Source of the DNA: Lysobacteraceae bacterium
GTDB lineage: Bacteria > Pseudomonadota > Gammaproteobacteria > Xanthomonadales > Xanthomonadaceae
DNA: 64,000 nucleotides
Reading direction: 5' to 3'
Assembly: GCA_028868545.1 (NCBI GenBank)
Contig: JAGWUF010000006.1
Location: 1-64,000 of the forward strand
In this document: positions 27,895 to 36,661 of the stretch, one piece after another
Layout of the letters: every line of letters starts with the position of its first letter
Numbering within the stretch: position 1 is the stretch's first letter
The notes under the pieces: generated by a model
Told to the model about the DNA's origin: nothing
Seen by the model: the letters and a program-made list of their open reading frames with translations, nothing else
Databases searched by the model: none
Translations under genes and position numbers: made by a program

Positions 27895-29136
27895 TCAGTC
27901 CTGCCAACGGCGAAAGATCAATGACGTATTGATGCCGCCAAAAGCGAAATTGTTGCTCATCACGTAGTCGACCTGCAGCGCGCGGCCCTGGCCGGTGATG
28001 AAGTCAAGCTCGGCGCAGCGTGGATCCAGTTGCTCGAGATTGAGGGTGGGTGCAAACCAGTCGTTGCGCTGCATTTCCACGCTCATCCACGCCTCCAGCG
28101 CACCGCAGGCACCGAGGGTGTGGCCCATGTAACTCTTCAGCGAGGAGAACGGCATGCGCGCACCAAACACCGCCGCCGTGGCTTTCGATTCGGCGATGTC
28201 GCCGTGGTCGGTGGCGGTGCCGTGGGCGTTGACATAGCCAATCGCCTCGGGCGGCAGGCCCGCATCTTCCAGCGCCAGCCGCATCGCCTGCGCCATGGTG
28301 TCGGCGCTGGGCTGGGTGACGTGGGCGCCATCGCTGTTGGTGCCGAAGCCGACGATCTCGGCCAGGATGCGCGCGCCGCGTGCTTGTGCGTGCTCCAGCT
28401 CCTCCACGAGCAGGGTGCAGGCGCCTTCGCCAAGCACCAGGCCATCGCGATTGGCATCGAACGGGCGCGGAGTCAGCTCCGGTTCGTCGTTGCGCACGCT
28501 GGTGGCAAACAGCGTGTCGAACACCGCCGACGCGGTGGCGTCCAGTTGCTCGGAGCCGCCGGCCAGCATGGCGACCTGCTTGCCGGCGCGCACCACTTCA
28601 TACGCGCTGCCGATGCCCATGCTGCCGGAGGTGCAGGCACTGGAGGTGGTGATGACGCGCCCGGTCAGCCCGAAGAACACTCCGATGTTCACCGGTGCGG
28701 TGTGGCTCATCATCTTGATGTAGGTGGTGGCATTGATGCCGGCGGTAGTGTGCTCGTTGAGCATCCGTCCGAAGTCACCCATCGCTGCATGGGTACCGGC
28801 CGAGGAACCATTGCTGACACCCACCCGGCCGCTGGTCAGCAGCGGGTCACCCAGCAAGCCGGCGTCGATCAATGCCAACTCGCTGGCGCGCACCGCCATC
28901 AACGCCACCCGGCCCATGCTGCGGGTGGTCTTGCGGTTGTAGTGGGCGGGCAATTCGAAATCCACCGCCGGTGCCGCCAGCTTGGTGTTGAGACCGTCGT
29001 AGATGTCCCAGGCATCGATCCGCTGCACCGCGTTGCGGCAGCTGCGCAGGTGCGCCTGCACGCCAGTCCAGTCGTTGCCCAGCGGACTGATTGCACCGGC
29101 ACCGGTAATCACCACGCGTTTGCCTTGCATGCTCAT
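27895..29136 (-). CDS. Beta-ketoacyl-ACP synthase (FabF-like) of the APE cluster
   Basis: 413 residues. The decarboxylating triad is complete: Cys168 in TSSACTSG, His305 in NAHGTATDHGD and His339 in YMGHTLGACG. It should condense malonyl-ACP with the growing aryl polyenoyl-ACP. By analogy to characterised APE systems, one KS pairs with the chain-length-factor-like protein encoded at the other end of the cluster. Its ATG overlaps the stop of the ketoreductase gene (ATGA). Confidence 0.94.
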   Translation of the reverse strand: MSMQGKRVVITGAGAISPLGNDWTGVQAHLRSCRNAVQRIDAWDIYDGLNTKLAAPAVDFELPAHYNRKTTRSMGRVALMAVRASELALIDAGLLGDPLLTSGRVGVSNGSSAGTHAAMGDFGRMLNEHTTAGINATTYIKMMSHTAPVNIGVFFGLTGRVITTSSACTSGSMGIGSAYEVVRAGKQVAMLAGGSEQLDATASAVFDTLFATSVRNDEPELTPRPFDANRDGLVLGEGACTLLVEELEHAQARGARILAEIVGFGTNSDGAHVTQPSADTMAQAMRLALEDAGLPPEAIGYVNAHGTATDHGDIAESKATAAVFGARMPFSSLKSYMGHTLGACGALEAWMSVEMQRNDWFAPTLNLEQLDPRCAELDFITGQGRALQVDYVMSNNFAFGGINTSLIFRRWQD

Positions 29137-29867
29137 GCGGCCATCCCGCCATTGACGGAAATCACCTGCCGGGTGATGTAGCCGGCATCGGTCGACAGCA
29201 GGAAGGCCACCGCCGCCGCCACCTCGTCGGCGCGACCCAAGCGGTTGGCGGGAATCAGCGGCAGCGCGCGTTCGATGATGTCTTCACTCAACATGTCGGT
29301 ATCGATCAGACCCGGGGCCACGCAGTTCACGGTGATGGCGCGACTGGCCAGTTCCACCGCCAGTGCGCGGGTGGCACCGATGATGCCGGCCTTGGCGGCG
29401 CTGTAATTGGTCTGGCCGCGGTTGCCCACCAGCCCGGACACGGACGACAGGGTGACGATGCGGCCGGGCTTGCGCCGCCGCACCATCGGCATCACCAGCG
29501 GGTTGAGCACGTTGTAGAAGCCGTCGAGATTGGTGTGGACGACGCTGTCCCACTCCTCGCCGCTCATCGCCGGGAACGCGGTGTCGATGGCAATCCCGGC
29601 ATTGCAGACCACGCCGTAGTACGCACCGTGCGCCGCCACGTCGGCCAGCAGGGCCTGCGCGGTGGCAGCGCGGTCGGCGATGTCGAAACGCAATACTCGC
29701 GCGGCTCGCCCCGCATCGCGTACCTGCGCTGCCACGGCCTCGGCATCGTCCCGCCGGGTGCGGCAGTGCACGACCACGTCATGCCCCTGCTGTGCGGCAC
29801 GCAAGGCAATCGCCTTGCCGATGCCACGACTGGCCCCGGTCACCAGCACCGTGGTGGATTCCGCCAT
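29133..29867 (-). CDS. 3-oxoacyl-ACP reductase (FabG-like, ApeQ-type)
   Basis: 244 residues from ATG 29867, which opens directly on VLVTGASRGIG. ATG 29885 (MKGSE...) overlaps the upstream stop as ATGA and is an equally possible coupled start. The track ORF of 494 aa is fused out of frame with upstream DNA. It is a short-chain dehydrogenase with NADPH-binding TGASRGIG, NAGIA, catalytic Ser in LSSVSGLVG, and YSAAK. It reduces the beta-keto group in each extension cycle. Confidence 0.94.
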   Translation of the reverse strand: MAESTTVLVTGASRGIGKAIALRAAQQGHDVVVHCRTRRDDAEAVAAQVRDAGRAARVLRFDIADRAATAQALLADVAAHGAYYGVVCNAGIAIDTAFPAMSGEEWDSVVHTNLDGFYNVLNPLVMPMVRRRKPGRIVTLSSVSGLVGNRGQTNYSAAKAGIIGATRALAVELASRAITVNCVAPGLIDTDMLSEDIIERALPLIPANRLGRADEVAAAVAFLLSTDAGYITRQVISVNGGMAA

Positions 29868-29881
29868 CGTCTCGCTTCCCT

Positions 29882-30343
29882 TCATGGCTGTTGACTCAAA
29901 TACGCCTGCGCATCCGACGGCTCGAACACCGAAACATTGGCCTGCGCCAGTTCCCGGCTCTCGCACACGATGCGGCAGGCAAACACGCCCAGCCCATTGT
30001 CGCCCATGATCTCGCGTCGCGCCTCCACCTGCAGCAGCCAGCCACTGGCGAATACCGGCACCGTGCAGACATAGCGCCGCGAACCCAGCAGAAAGCCCAG
30101 CGGCGGCGGCAGCCCGCGCCGCCGCGCCTGGCAGCCGGCCCAGCACGCCACCGCCTGCGCCATGTATTCGATGCCGACATGGGCCGGCACCCCGCCCTCG
30201 GCATGAAACGGCCCGTCCACCGGCACCTGCACGGCCACCGCGATGCGCTCGGCATCCCAGTGCAGCACGCGATCGACCAGCCGCATGCTGCCGCGATGCG
30301 GCAGGACCTGTTCGATGTCGAGGATGGCTGCACCCAGTTCCAT
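29882..30343 (-). CDS. Hotdog-fold 3-hydroxyacyl-ACP dehydratase (ApeP-like)
   Basis: 153 residues from ATG 30343 (a GTG sits directly before it), with GGAG a few bases upstream. It has the FabZ-like opening IEQVLPHRGSMRLVDRVL and GVPAHVGIEYMAQAVACWAG, which aligns with the active-site helix of APE dehydratases. ApeP-type proteins work with an ApeI partner; here the ApeI-like domain is fused to the AMP-ligase. It removes water to set each double bond. Confidence 0.85.
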   Translation of the reverse strand: MELGAAILDIEQVLPHRGSMRLVDRVLHWDAERIAVAVQVPVDGPFHAEGGVPAHVGIEYMAQAVACWAGCQARRRGLPPPLGFLLGSRRYVCTVPVFASGWLLQVEARREIMGDNGLGVFACRIVCESRELAQANVSVFEPSDAQAYLSQQP

Positions 30344-30355
30344 CACTGCATCTCC

Positions 30356-31546
30356 TCAGCCCTGCCCCAGCACCAGCGCGGCATTGCTGCCACCGAACGC
30401 GAACGACTGGCTCATGACATAGCGCAGCGGAGCCGTGGCCCGGCGACCCGGGGCAACCAGATCCAGCGCCGGCAGCGCCGGATCGGCCACGCCGTCCCAC
30501 CAATGCGGTGGCAACCGCTGCTGCGGGTTGCGTGCCAGGGTCAGCCAGCACAGGCCGGCTTCGATTGCCCCCGCCGCGCCCAGTGCATGCCCGGTCAGTG
30601 GCTTGGTCGAGCTGCACGGTACCCGGTCACCCACCGTGGCCCGCATTGCCAGGCTTTCCATGGCGTCATTCAAGGGCGTGGCGGTGCCATGCAGATTGAC
30701 GTAATCCAGTGCGTCGGCAGCAATGCCGGCGCGGGCGATGGCGGCCGCCATCGCCGCGATCGCGCCCCGCCCCTGTGGATCGGGCGCCGACATGTGGTGG
30801 GCATCGGCGCTTTCGCCGCAGCCGGCCAGCCGCACCGGCCCGGGCGTGCGCGTCAGCAGGAACAAGGCCGCACCTTCACCGATGTTGATGCCGTTGCGAT
30901 TGCGCGAAAACGGGTTGCAGCGTGCCACCGAGACCGCCTCCAGTGCGCTGAACCCGTTGATGGTGAACGCGCACAACGCATCCGCACCACCCGCGATCAC
31001 CGCATCGGCGATCCCCGCACGCAGCAGCCGCGCCGCCGACGCCAGTGCCTTGGCGCTGGAGGAACAGGCGGTGGACAGCGTCCACGCCGGCCCGCGCGCA
31101 CCGGATTCGGCGGCCACGAAGCGCGAAGGCGCGCCGATCTCCTGCTGCGCATAGTGGAAGCCCGGCGGCCACGCATTGCCGGCCAACCGTGCCGGCATCG
31201 CCAGTTCCGCCTCGCCGATCCCGGAGGTGCTGGTGCCCACCACCACCGCCACCCGCGTCGGGCCATGGTTGGCGATGGCGGCATCCACCTGCGGCTGGAT
31301 CTGCGCCAGTGCCATGTGCAGCAGGGCGTTGTTGCGGCTGCGCAGTGGCAGTGGCAGGTCGTGCAATGCGGGCAAGGCGGCGTTCACCGCACCCAGCGCC
31401 AGCGCCCTGCCCGGCGTGAAGCGGTCGGTGCTGGCCACCCCGTGCGGCGCATCGTCGGCAAACAGGGCAGCCGCCACCTGCTGCTGGCCCACGCCCAGCG
31501 CGCACACGATGCCCAGCTGGTTCAGGTACACCGGCGTGGCGCTCAT
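30356..31546 (-). CDS. Second beta-ketoacyl-ACP synthase of the APE cluster
   Basis: 396 residues. The active-site triad is present: Cys161 in STACSSSAK, His286 in NLHGTATPLND and His320 in TGHALGAAG. This one should therefore be catalytic and not just a chain-length factor. The N-terminal sequence is diverged from FabF, as for ApeR-type enzymes. Its ATG overlaps the DUF3261 gene's stop (ATGA). Confidence 0.92.
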   Translation of the reverse strand: MSATPVYLNQLGIVCALGVGQQQVAAALFADDAPHGVASTDRFTPGRALALGAVNAALPALHDLPLPLRSRNNALLHMALAQIQPQVDAAIANHGPTRVAVVVGTSTSGIGEAELAMPARLAGNAWPPGFHYAQQEIGAPSRFVAAESGARGPAWTLSTACSSSAKALASAARLLRAGIADAVIAGGADALCAFTINGFSALEAVSVARCNPFSRNRNGINIGEGAALFLLTRTPGPVRLAGCGESADAHHMSAPDPQGRGAIAAMAAAIARAGIAADALDYVNLHGTATPLNDAMESLAMRATVGDRVPCSSTKPLTGHALGAAGAIEAGLCWLTLARNPQQRLPPHWWDGVADPALPALDLVAPGRRATAPLRYVMSQSFAFGGSNAALVLGQG

Positions 31547-32103
31547 GGCTGCGCCTCGGCATCGCCATCCAGTGGCATCGACGTCACCTGCAATTGGTAG
31601 CCCTCGGCGCGGTTGTCCAGTTGCAGGTGGCCGGCATCGATGCGCGTCAACACCAGCCAGGCCTGGCCATCATGGGACAGGCGGCGCTGCTGGCCGTCGT
31701 CCTCCAGCGTCCAACCCGCAGGCAACACGGCGCGGATGGACGCCGCCGGCCACAACGCGAATTGCAGGTCATCCAGCACCCGTTCGGCGCGCACCGCCGG
31801 CGGCAGCCATGGCGCACGCTGCTGCTGCAGGGTGTTGCCGTCCCAGCGCAGGCGCACGCCGGTCTGGCCCAGCGCTTGCACCAGCAAGCGCACCTCGCCG
31901 GCATCGGCCTCCAGCAGGGCGTCCAGCGTGCGTGCCTGGCGGCCAAAGTGGAACTCCAGGCGCTGCTGCAGGGCCAACGGCTGCGGCAATGCCGAAGGCG
32001 GCAGGTGCAGGGGCGGCAGTGCCACCGCCGGTGCCGGTGGTCGGGATGCGCAGGCCGTCAACACCAGCAGGCCGAACAGAAGGAGTGTGCGCAACAGATC
32101 CAT
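31543..32103 (-). CDS. DUF3261 lipoprotein of the APE cluster
   Basis: 186 residues from ATG 32103 (GTG directly before). Signal peptide and lipobox LTAC-A. DUF3261 lipoproteins are common in APE clusters and have a LolB-like size, so a role in lipid or polyene handling at the outer membrane is plausible but unproven. It overlaps the methyltransferase stop by one base (TGATG). Confidence 0.8.
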   Translation of the reverse strand: MDLLRTLLLFGLLVLTACASRPPAPAVALPPLHLPPSALPQPLALQQRLEFHFGRQARTLDALLEADAGEVRLLVQALGQTGVRLRWDGNTLQQQRAPWLPPAVRAERVLDDLQFALWPAASIRAVLPAGWTLEDDGQQRRLSHDGQAWLVLTRIDAGHLQLDNRAEGYQLQVTSMPLDGDAEAQP

Positions 32104-33176
32104 CACGCCGGCTTCCGTACCTGGGTCAAGGTGTGGCTGATGCCGATCTCATCATGCTCCGCCACGATTTCCAGCCCGGCCTCGCGAATGCAATCGTGCA
32201 GCACCTGCGAGTGATACATCTGGCTGTTGCCGTTGGCCATGCAGGTGAAATACAGCGAGGTTTGCTGCAGGCAGAATGCGGCATTCTCGAAACGTTGCCG
32301 GTCCCAGTAGGTTTCCATGATGTACAGCCGGGTCTGCGCGTTCATCATCGCTGCCGCCTTGCGCAGGATCATCACGATCTGCGCTTCCGAGAAGCAATCC
32401 AGGAACTGGCTCATCCAGATCACGTCATGGCCGGCCGGCAAGGTGGTGTCCGGCTGCAGGATGTCGATGGGGTATTCGGCCATGCGCGCAGCCAGGCCGC
32501 GCTCGGCAATCTTCACCCGCGCTTGCGCCAGCTGCCCCGGCAGATCGCACAAGGTCACCTGCACCTGCGGGTCGTGTTCGGCACAGGCGATCGCCCATTT
32601 GCCGGTATTCGCGCCCACATCCAGCACCTTGGCCACCTGCTGCGAGAAAATCTGCGGCAGCACGCTCTGGAAGGAATTGTCGGAATAGAAATGATCGAAG
32701 CCGAACCAGCTTTTGCGCACCGGTTCCGGCAGCCCGGCCAGCGCCTCGTACAGGGTGGCCGCTTCGGTATCCAGCACTTTCAAGCCCGCGGGGCGACCTT
32801 CGCGCAGGCTGTCTTGCAGATGCATCAGGCCGAGGTAATTCACGTCCTGGGTGAAATCCATGTTGACCCGGGTCATCGCATCGTTTTGCAGATACCAGCC
32901 CAGCTTGGTGAGCCGGAATTGCCCCGCATCCAGGGTCAATGCACCGATGCCGAGGCCGGCCTCGGCCAGCACCCGGGTGGCATAGCGCGACAGCCCGACC
33001 CGGGCCTGCAATGCCTCCAGAGACATCCCTTCCGGGCCTGCCGCGTCCAGCGCCGCCAGCAGGCCCAGGTCGCGCAGCGCGCGCGCGGCCTGGAACACGA
33101 ATGGCGCAAACGCGATGCGCTGGGCCTCTTGCTTGGCATCCAGCGCAGTGCGTGTGTCATGAGTGAAATGGGTCAC
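32103..33176 (-). CDS. SAM-dependent O-methyltransferase
   Basis: 357 residues from a GTG at 33176 that overlaps the MMPL stop (GTGA); the 626-aa track ORF is read-through. An N-terminal dimerisation winged helix (about 15-90) precedes a Methyltransf_2-like domain with motif I VLDVGANTGKWAIACAE (about 180-195), VTLCDLPGQL and HDVIWMSQFLDCFSE. It probably methylates the phenolic head group of the polyene, as seen in methoxylated xanthomonadins. Confidence 0.88.
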   Translation of the reverse strand: MTHFTHDTRTALDAKQEAQRIAFAPFVFQAARALRDLGLLAALDAAGPEGMSLEALQARVGLSRYATRVLAEAGLGIGALTLDAGQFRLTKLGWYLQNDAMTRVNMDFTQDVNYLGLMHLQDSLREGRPAGLKVLDTEAATLYEALAGLPEPVRKSWFGFDHFYSDNSFQSVLPQIFSQQVAKVLDVGANTGKWAIACAEHDPQVQVTLCDLPGQLAQARVKIAERGLAARMAEYPIDILQPDTTLPAGHDVIWMSQFLDCFSEAQIVMILRKAAAMMNAQTRLYIMETYWDRQRFENAAFCLQQTSLYFTCMANGNSQMYHSQVLHDCIREAGLEIVAEHDEIGISHTLTQVRKPA

Positions 33177-35554
33177 GCGGTCACATCCTGTGCAGGGTCG
33201 GAAGGGGAAAGCAGGGTGGGTGGTGGGGCTGGCGGCATGCGCGGCGGACGAAACATCGGCGACAACAACCAGACCAGCCCGATGCCGAACAGCAAAGTCA
33301 CACCGAACGCGCGCAATGCCGGGGTGGCCGACAGCCCCAGCAGGCCGAACGACAACCAGGTGCTGGCCGCGCCCACGCAGATCGCCAGCCAGGCCGAGGC
33401 ATCGCCACGATGCTCCAGCAGGAAGATGCCGTAGTCCACGCCCATGCCCACCAGCAACAGCAGGGCCAGCACATTGAACAGTTGCAGCGGCATCCCCAGC
33501 CAGCCCAGCATGGCCACGCTCAGCACGCCGGCCAGCACGGTGGGCAGCAGTGCGCGCCAGGCATCGCCGCGATAGCGCCACCACAGTGCTGCCGCCACCA
33601 GCAGCACGCCGGCCAGCAGCAGCCATGTCATCAGATGCCGGTAGTGGCGCAACAAACTGGAGTACTCCGCCGTGCGGTTGACCCAGCGCACGCCCGGCAG
33701 GCCGTTCGCGGTGCTGTCCAGCAGGCTCAGCACGTCGTGCTTGCCGGCCATGTCCACCAGCACCACGCTGCCCACGCCATCGCCCAGCCGTCCCAGCCAC
33801 AACTGGCGGAAGGGTGCCGATGCCGGCGCATCCAGCCAATCCTGCAACCTCAGCGTGCCGGCGTGGAATGCGGGGCGTTGCAGCGGCTCGCCGGTGGCCG
33901 CCGCCACGCGTGCCAGCACCTGTGTTTCCACCCGTGCACTGAGGGCGGCATCGGCCTGCTGTTGCTGCGGCGCGGGTAGCCAATCGCTGATTGCACGATA
34001 ACCACGGATGCGGTCTTGCGCGGCCAGTGCCGACAAGCGCGTGGTCAGGGCCTGCTCGCGTTGCAGCAAGGTGGGTACATCCGGCGCACGCACCAGATAG
34101 AACTGGGCCGGGCTGGGCAGGCCCAGCAATTGACTGATGGCGATCTGCTGCTGGATCAGGGTCTTCGGCGATGACTGCAAGGTGCGCAGATCGTCATCCA
34201 CCCGCAGCTGCCACAAGCCGCCGATGACGATGACCGCCGCCAATACCGTCATTGCATACCAGCGCGTGTTGGCCGCCGCCTGCGGCCAACGCCGCAGGGC
34301 ACCGCCGATGGCCGCAGACAGGCGGGTGGGCGGCGGCGGCGTTTGCTGCAACCACGGGAACCAGCAGACCACGGTGATGAACGAAGCCGCCAGCCCGGTG
34401 ACCGAAAACACCGCCATCTGCCGCAGCCCCGGGAACGGTGCCAGGCCCAGCGCCAGATACGCCAGCGCGCTGGTCAGCCAGGCCAGCACCATGCCCGGCA
34501 GCAGGCTGCGCAACAGCCGCAGGCGCGGCAATTGCGGGTGCCCCTGCCAGGAGGCGAACCAATGGATGCCGTAGTCTTCGGCCACGCCAATCAAACTGGC
34601 ACCAAAGACCATGGTCAGCAGATGCACCTTGCCGAACAGCAAGGCGGTGGCCGACAGTGCCGCCGCCACGCCGATCAGCAGGGACAGCGCCACCAGCAGG
34701 ATCGGCCGCAGCGAACGGAACGCCAGCCACACCAGCAGCAACACCGCCGCCAGCGAACCCCAGCCAATCACATTCACTTCATTGCTGGCCTGCACCGCCG
34801 CCGCCTCGGCATGCAGCGGCACCCCCGCACGCAACTCCTGCACCCCCGGCACTGCCTTGCGCGCCGCCGCAGCGGCGGTGTCCAGTGCCGCATCGATCAC
34901 CCGCTGGCCGTCCAGCCGAAACGCGGAGCCGCGCGTCTGCAATTGCAGGACCGCCCAGACTTGCTGGTCGGCATGCAGCAGGCCGTCGGCATCGAAACGC
35001 AGACCGGCGGCACCTGCACGCTCCTGCCACCAACCGGTCCACAAATTCAGCGGATCCGCCCGCCAATCGGCCATCCGGGGTGCCGCCATCGGCCCGTACA
35101 GTGCGGCCAGCGCATCCTCGGCCAAGGCATCGGGAGCTTGGTGTTGCAGCCGCAGGCGTTGCGCAGTGGTCAGTAGATGGTCGCGCCAGGGAAGATAGAA
35201 CCTGCGTGCAGCCGCAAACCAGTCCTGCATCCTTGCATCTTCGGCAAACGGCAAGACCTGCTGTCGCGCCTGCACTTGCAGGCTGTGCCGATACGCCTGC
35301 ATGGCCACTCGCGCCTGTGCGGCATCGGCGGCCCCCAGCAGCACCACCATCTGCCGTGCGCCGGCGTCGGCGATGCGACGAGTGGCCTGTTCCAGCTGCG
35401 GATCGCGGCTGTCCTGTGGCAGCAGTGCCAGGATGTCGCTTTCCAGCGGATTGCCGCTCCAGAAGCGCAACTGGTGCACGCCCACCGCCAGCACCACGGC
35501 CAACCACAGCCATGCCAGCCAACGCCAGTATTTCGACGGCACAGGCTCAGTCAA
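33173..35554 (-). CDS. MMPL-family (RND-like) lipid exporter
   Basis: 793 residues, with a TTG start at 35554 supported by GAGG about 10 bases upstream (a GTG at 35542 is the alternative). One N-terminal helix, a periplasmic domain, then about five helices (for example SLAAVLLLVWLAFRSLRPILLVALSLL). A second periplasmic domain is followed by a second helix bundle ending MFRPPRMPPAPPP. This is the 12-helix duplicated architecture of MMPL exporters. In APE clusters it is thought to move the lipid-linked polyene out of the inner membrane. It overlaps the LolA-like gene by 8 bases. Confidence 0.92.
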   Translation of the reverse strand: MTEPVPSKYWRWLAWLWLAVVLAVGVHQLRFWSGNPLESDILALLPQDSRDPQLEQATRRIADAGARQMVVLLGAADAAQARVAMQAYRHSLQVQARQQVLPFAEDARMQDWFAAARRFYLPWRDHLLTTAQRLRLQHQAPDALAEDALAALYGPMAAPRMADWRADPLNLWTGWWQERAGAAGLRFDADGLLHADQQVWAVLQLQTRGSAFRLDGQRVIDAALDTAAAAARKAVPGVQELRAGVPLHAEAAAVQASNEVNVIGWGSLAAVLLLVWLAFRSLRPILLVALSLLIGVAAALSATALLFGKVHLLTMVFGASLIGVAEDYGIHWFASWQGHPQLPRLRLLRSLLPGMVLAWLTSALAYLALGLAPFPGLRQMAVFSVTGLAASFITVVCWFPWLQQTPPPPTRLSAAIGGALRRWPQAAANTRWYAMTVLAAVIVIGGLWQLRVDDDLRTLQSSPKTLIQQQIAISQLLGLPSPAQFYLVRAPDVPTLLQREQALTTRLSALAAQDRIRGYRAISDWLPAPQQQQADAALSARVETQVLARVAAATGEPLQRPAFHAGTLRLQDWLDAPASAPFRQLWLGRLGDGVGSVVLVDMAGKHDVLSLLDSTANGLPGVRWVNRTAEYSSLLRHYRHLMTWLLLAGVLLVAAALWWRYRGDAWRALLPTVLAGVLSVAMLGWLGMPLQLFNVLALLLLVGMGVDYGIFLLEHRGDASAWLAICVGAASTWLSFGLLGLSATPALRAFGVTLLFGIGLVWLLSPMFRPPRMPPAPPPTLLSPSDPAQDVTA

Positions 35555-36233
35555 AACGGCGTGCCTCGTCGGCAGTCAACAACGCCGGGGTTTCGCGCAA
35601 ATTGGTGAATTGCAGGCGGGTGCGGTCGCCATTGGGCTCTTCGATCAACACGCTGCGCACGAACCGGTCCCCTTCCAGGGTGATCCGCACGAAGGCCTGC
35701 GTCAACGCGCCCGGCCTGGGCGTCAGCTGCAACTGCCAGGCATTGCCCGGCAACAGGCTGGGCTGGGCATTGAAGCGTGCGGTCAGCGCCTGCACGTCGC
35801 CGCTCATCAATGCGAACAGCATGCTGTTGACCGAACGCAATGCCGGCTGGGTGCGTGCATCCACCTCCACCCGGCTGCGGCCATCGGCCTGACGGGTGAG
35901 GATGCGGTCGCGAGTCAGTACCAGTTCCGAAGGGAAGGGCTTGCGCGTACTCCACAGCACACCTTTGTCACGCGCCACCAGCAAACTGCCCTGCGATTTC
36001 AGCGGATGCTGGAACCCCTGCAGCTGTTTTTCCTGGCTGAACTCGCCACGCAGCACCGCCACCTGTGCCACCCGCTGCTGCAGCCGTGCCAAGGTATCGG
36101 TCGCATTCGCGGCAGTGGCTGGCGCGGCGACTTGCGCTTGCGCCGGCGATGCCAACGCCGGCGCCACCAGCAACAGTGCGCACAAACCACCATCGACCAG
36201 GCCGCGCCAGCGCCTGCTCCTTGTCTGCTTCAT
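35547..36233 (-). CDS. LolA-like outer-membrane lipoprotein carrier protein
   Basis: 228 residues from ATG 36233, overlapping the thioesterase stop (ATGA). Signal peptide through about residue 32 (LCALLLVAPALASPAQA). The fold region has VLRGEFSQEKQLQGFQHPLKSQGSLLVARDKGVLW, typical of LolA-family proteins, which have an unclosed beta-barrel with a hydrophobic pocket. It is probably a periplasmic chaperone for the polyene lipid, not for general lipoproteins. Confidence 0.88.
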   Translation of the reverse strand: MKQTRSRRWRGLVDGGLCALLLVAPALASPAQAQVAAPATAANATDTLARLQQRVAQVAVLRGEFSQEKQLQGFQHPLKSQGSLLVARDKGVLWSTRKPFPSELVLTRDRILTRQADGRSRVEVDARTQPALRSVNSMLFALMSGDVQALTARFNAQPSLLPGNAWQLQLTPRPGALTQAFVRITLEGDRFVRSVLIEEPNGDRTRLQFTNLRETPALLTADEARRFD

Positions 36234-36661
36234 GTCGGCATCACTCCCAAGCGTTGCCACAGGATCTGCGGACTGACGTATTGCATCTGCCCGCTGGCCA
36301 CGTCCACCGCCACCTGGATGGTGTGGGCGCGGGTCAGCACCTCGCCAGTGCCGGCATCGCGGATTTCGTATTCCAGTTTCAGGCGGTTTTCCCATTCGAC
36401 GATCTGCGCCTGCACTTGCACCGGCTGCGCAAAATGCAGCGACCGCAGGTATTTCACCCGCGTATCCACGATCGGGAACAGGTAACCCGAGGCCTGCATC
36501 TGCGGGTAGTCGTAGTCGAACCGGCGCAGCAGGGCGCAGCGTGCGATTTCGAAGTACTTGAAGTAGTGGCCGTGCCAGACCACCCGCATCGGGTCGCAGT
36601 CGTGGAAGGCCGGTTCCAGCGCCACCACGATCTGCAGGCGCGGATCGACGTCAGTCGGCAT
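36230..36661 (-). CDS. 4HBT-family thioesterase (ApeK-like)
   Basis: 143 residues from ATG 36661. Hotdog fold with the acyl-CoA thioesterase active-site segment HDCDPMRVVWHGHYFKYFE, which includes the catalytic Asp of 4-hydroxybenzoyl-CoA thioesterases. It may release stalled or finished chains from ACP. It overlaps the ammonia-lyase gene by 11 bases and the LolA-like gene by 4. Confidence 0.9.
   Translation of the reverse strand: MPTDVDPRLQIVVALEPAFHDCDPMRVVWHGHYFKYFEIARCALLRRFDYDYPQMQASGYLFPIVDTRVKYLRSLHFAQPVQVQAQIVEWENRLKLEYEIRDAGTGEVLTRAHTIQVAVDVASGQMQYVSPQILWQRLGVMPT

Noticed and set aside
31176-33434. 752-aa plus-strand ORF across the APE cluster
   Set aside because: Antisense to KS, DUF3261 and methyltransferase genes; Pro/Arg-rich composition in the first third shows it is a shadow.
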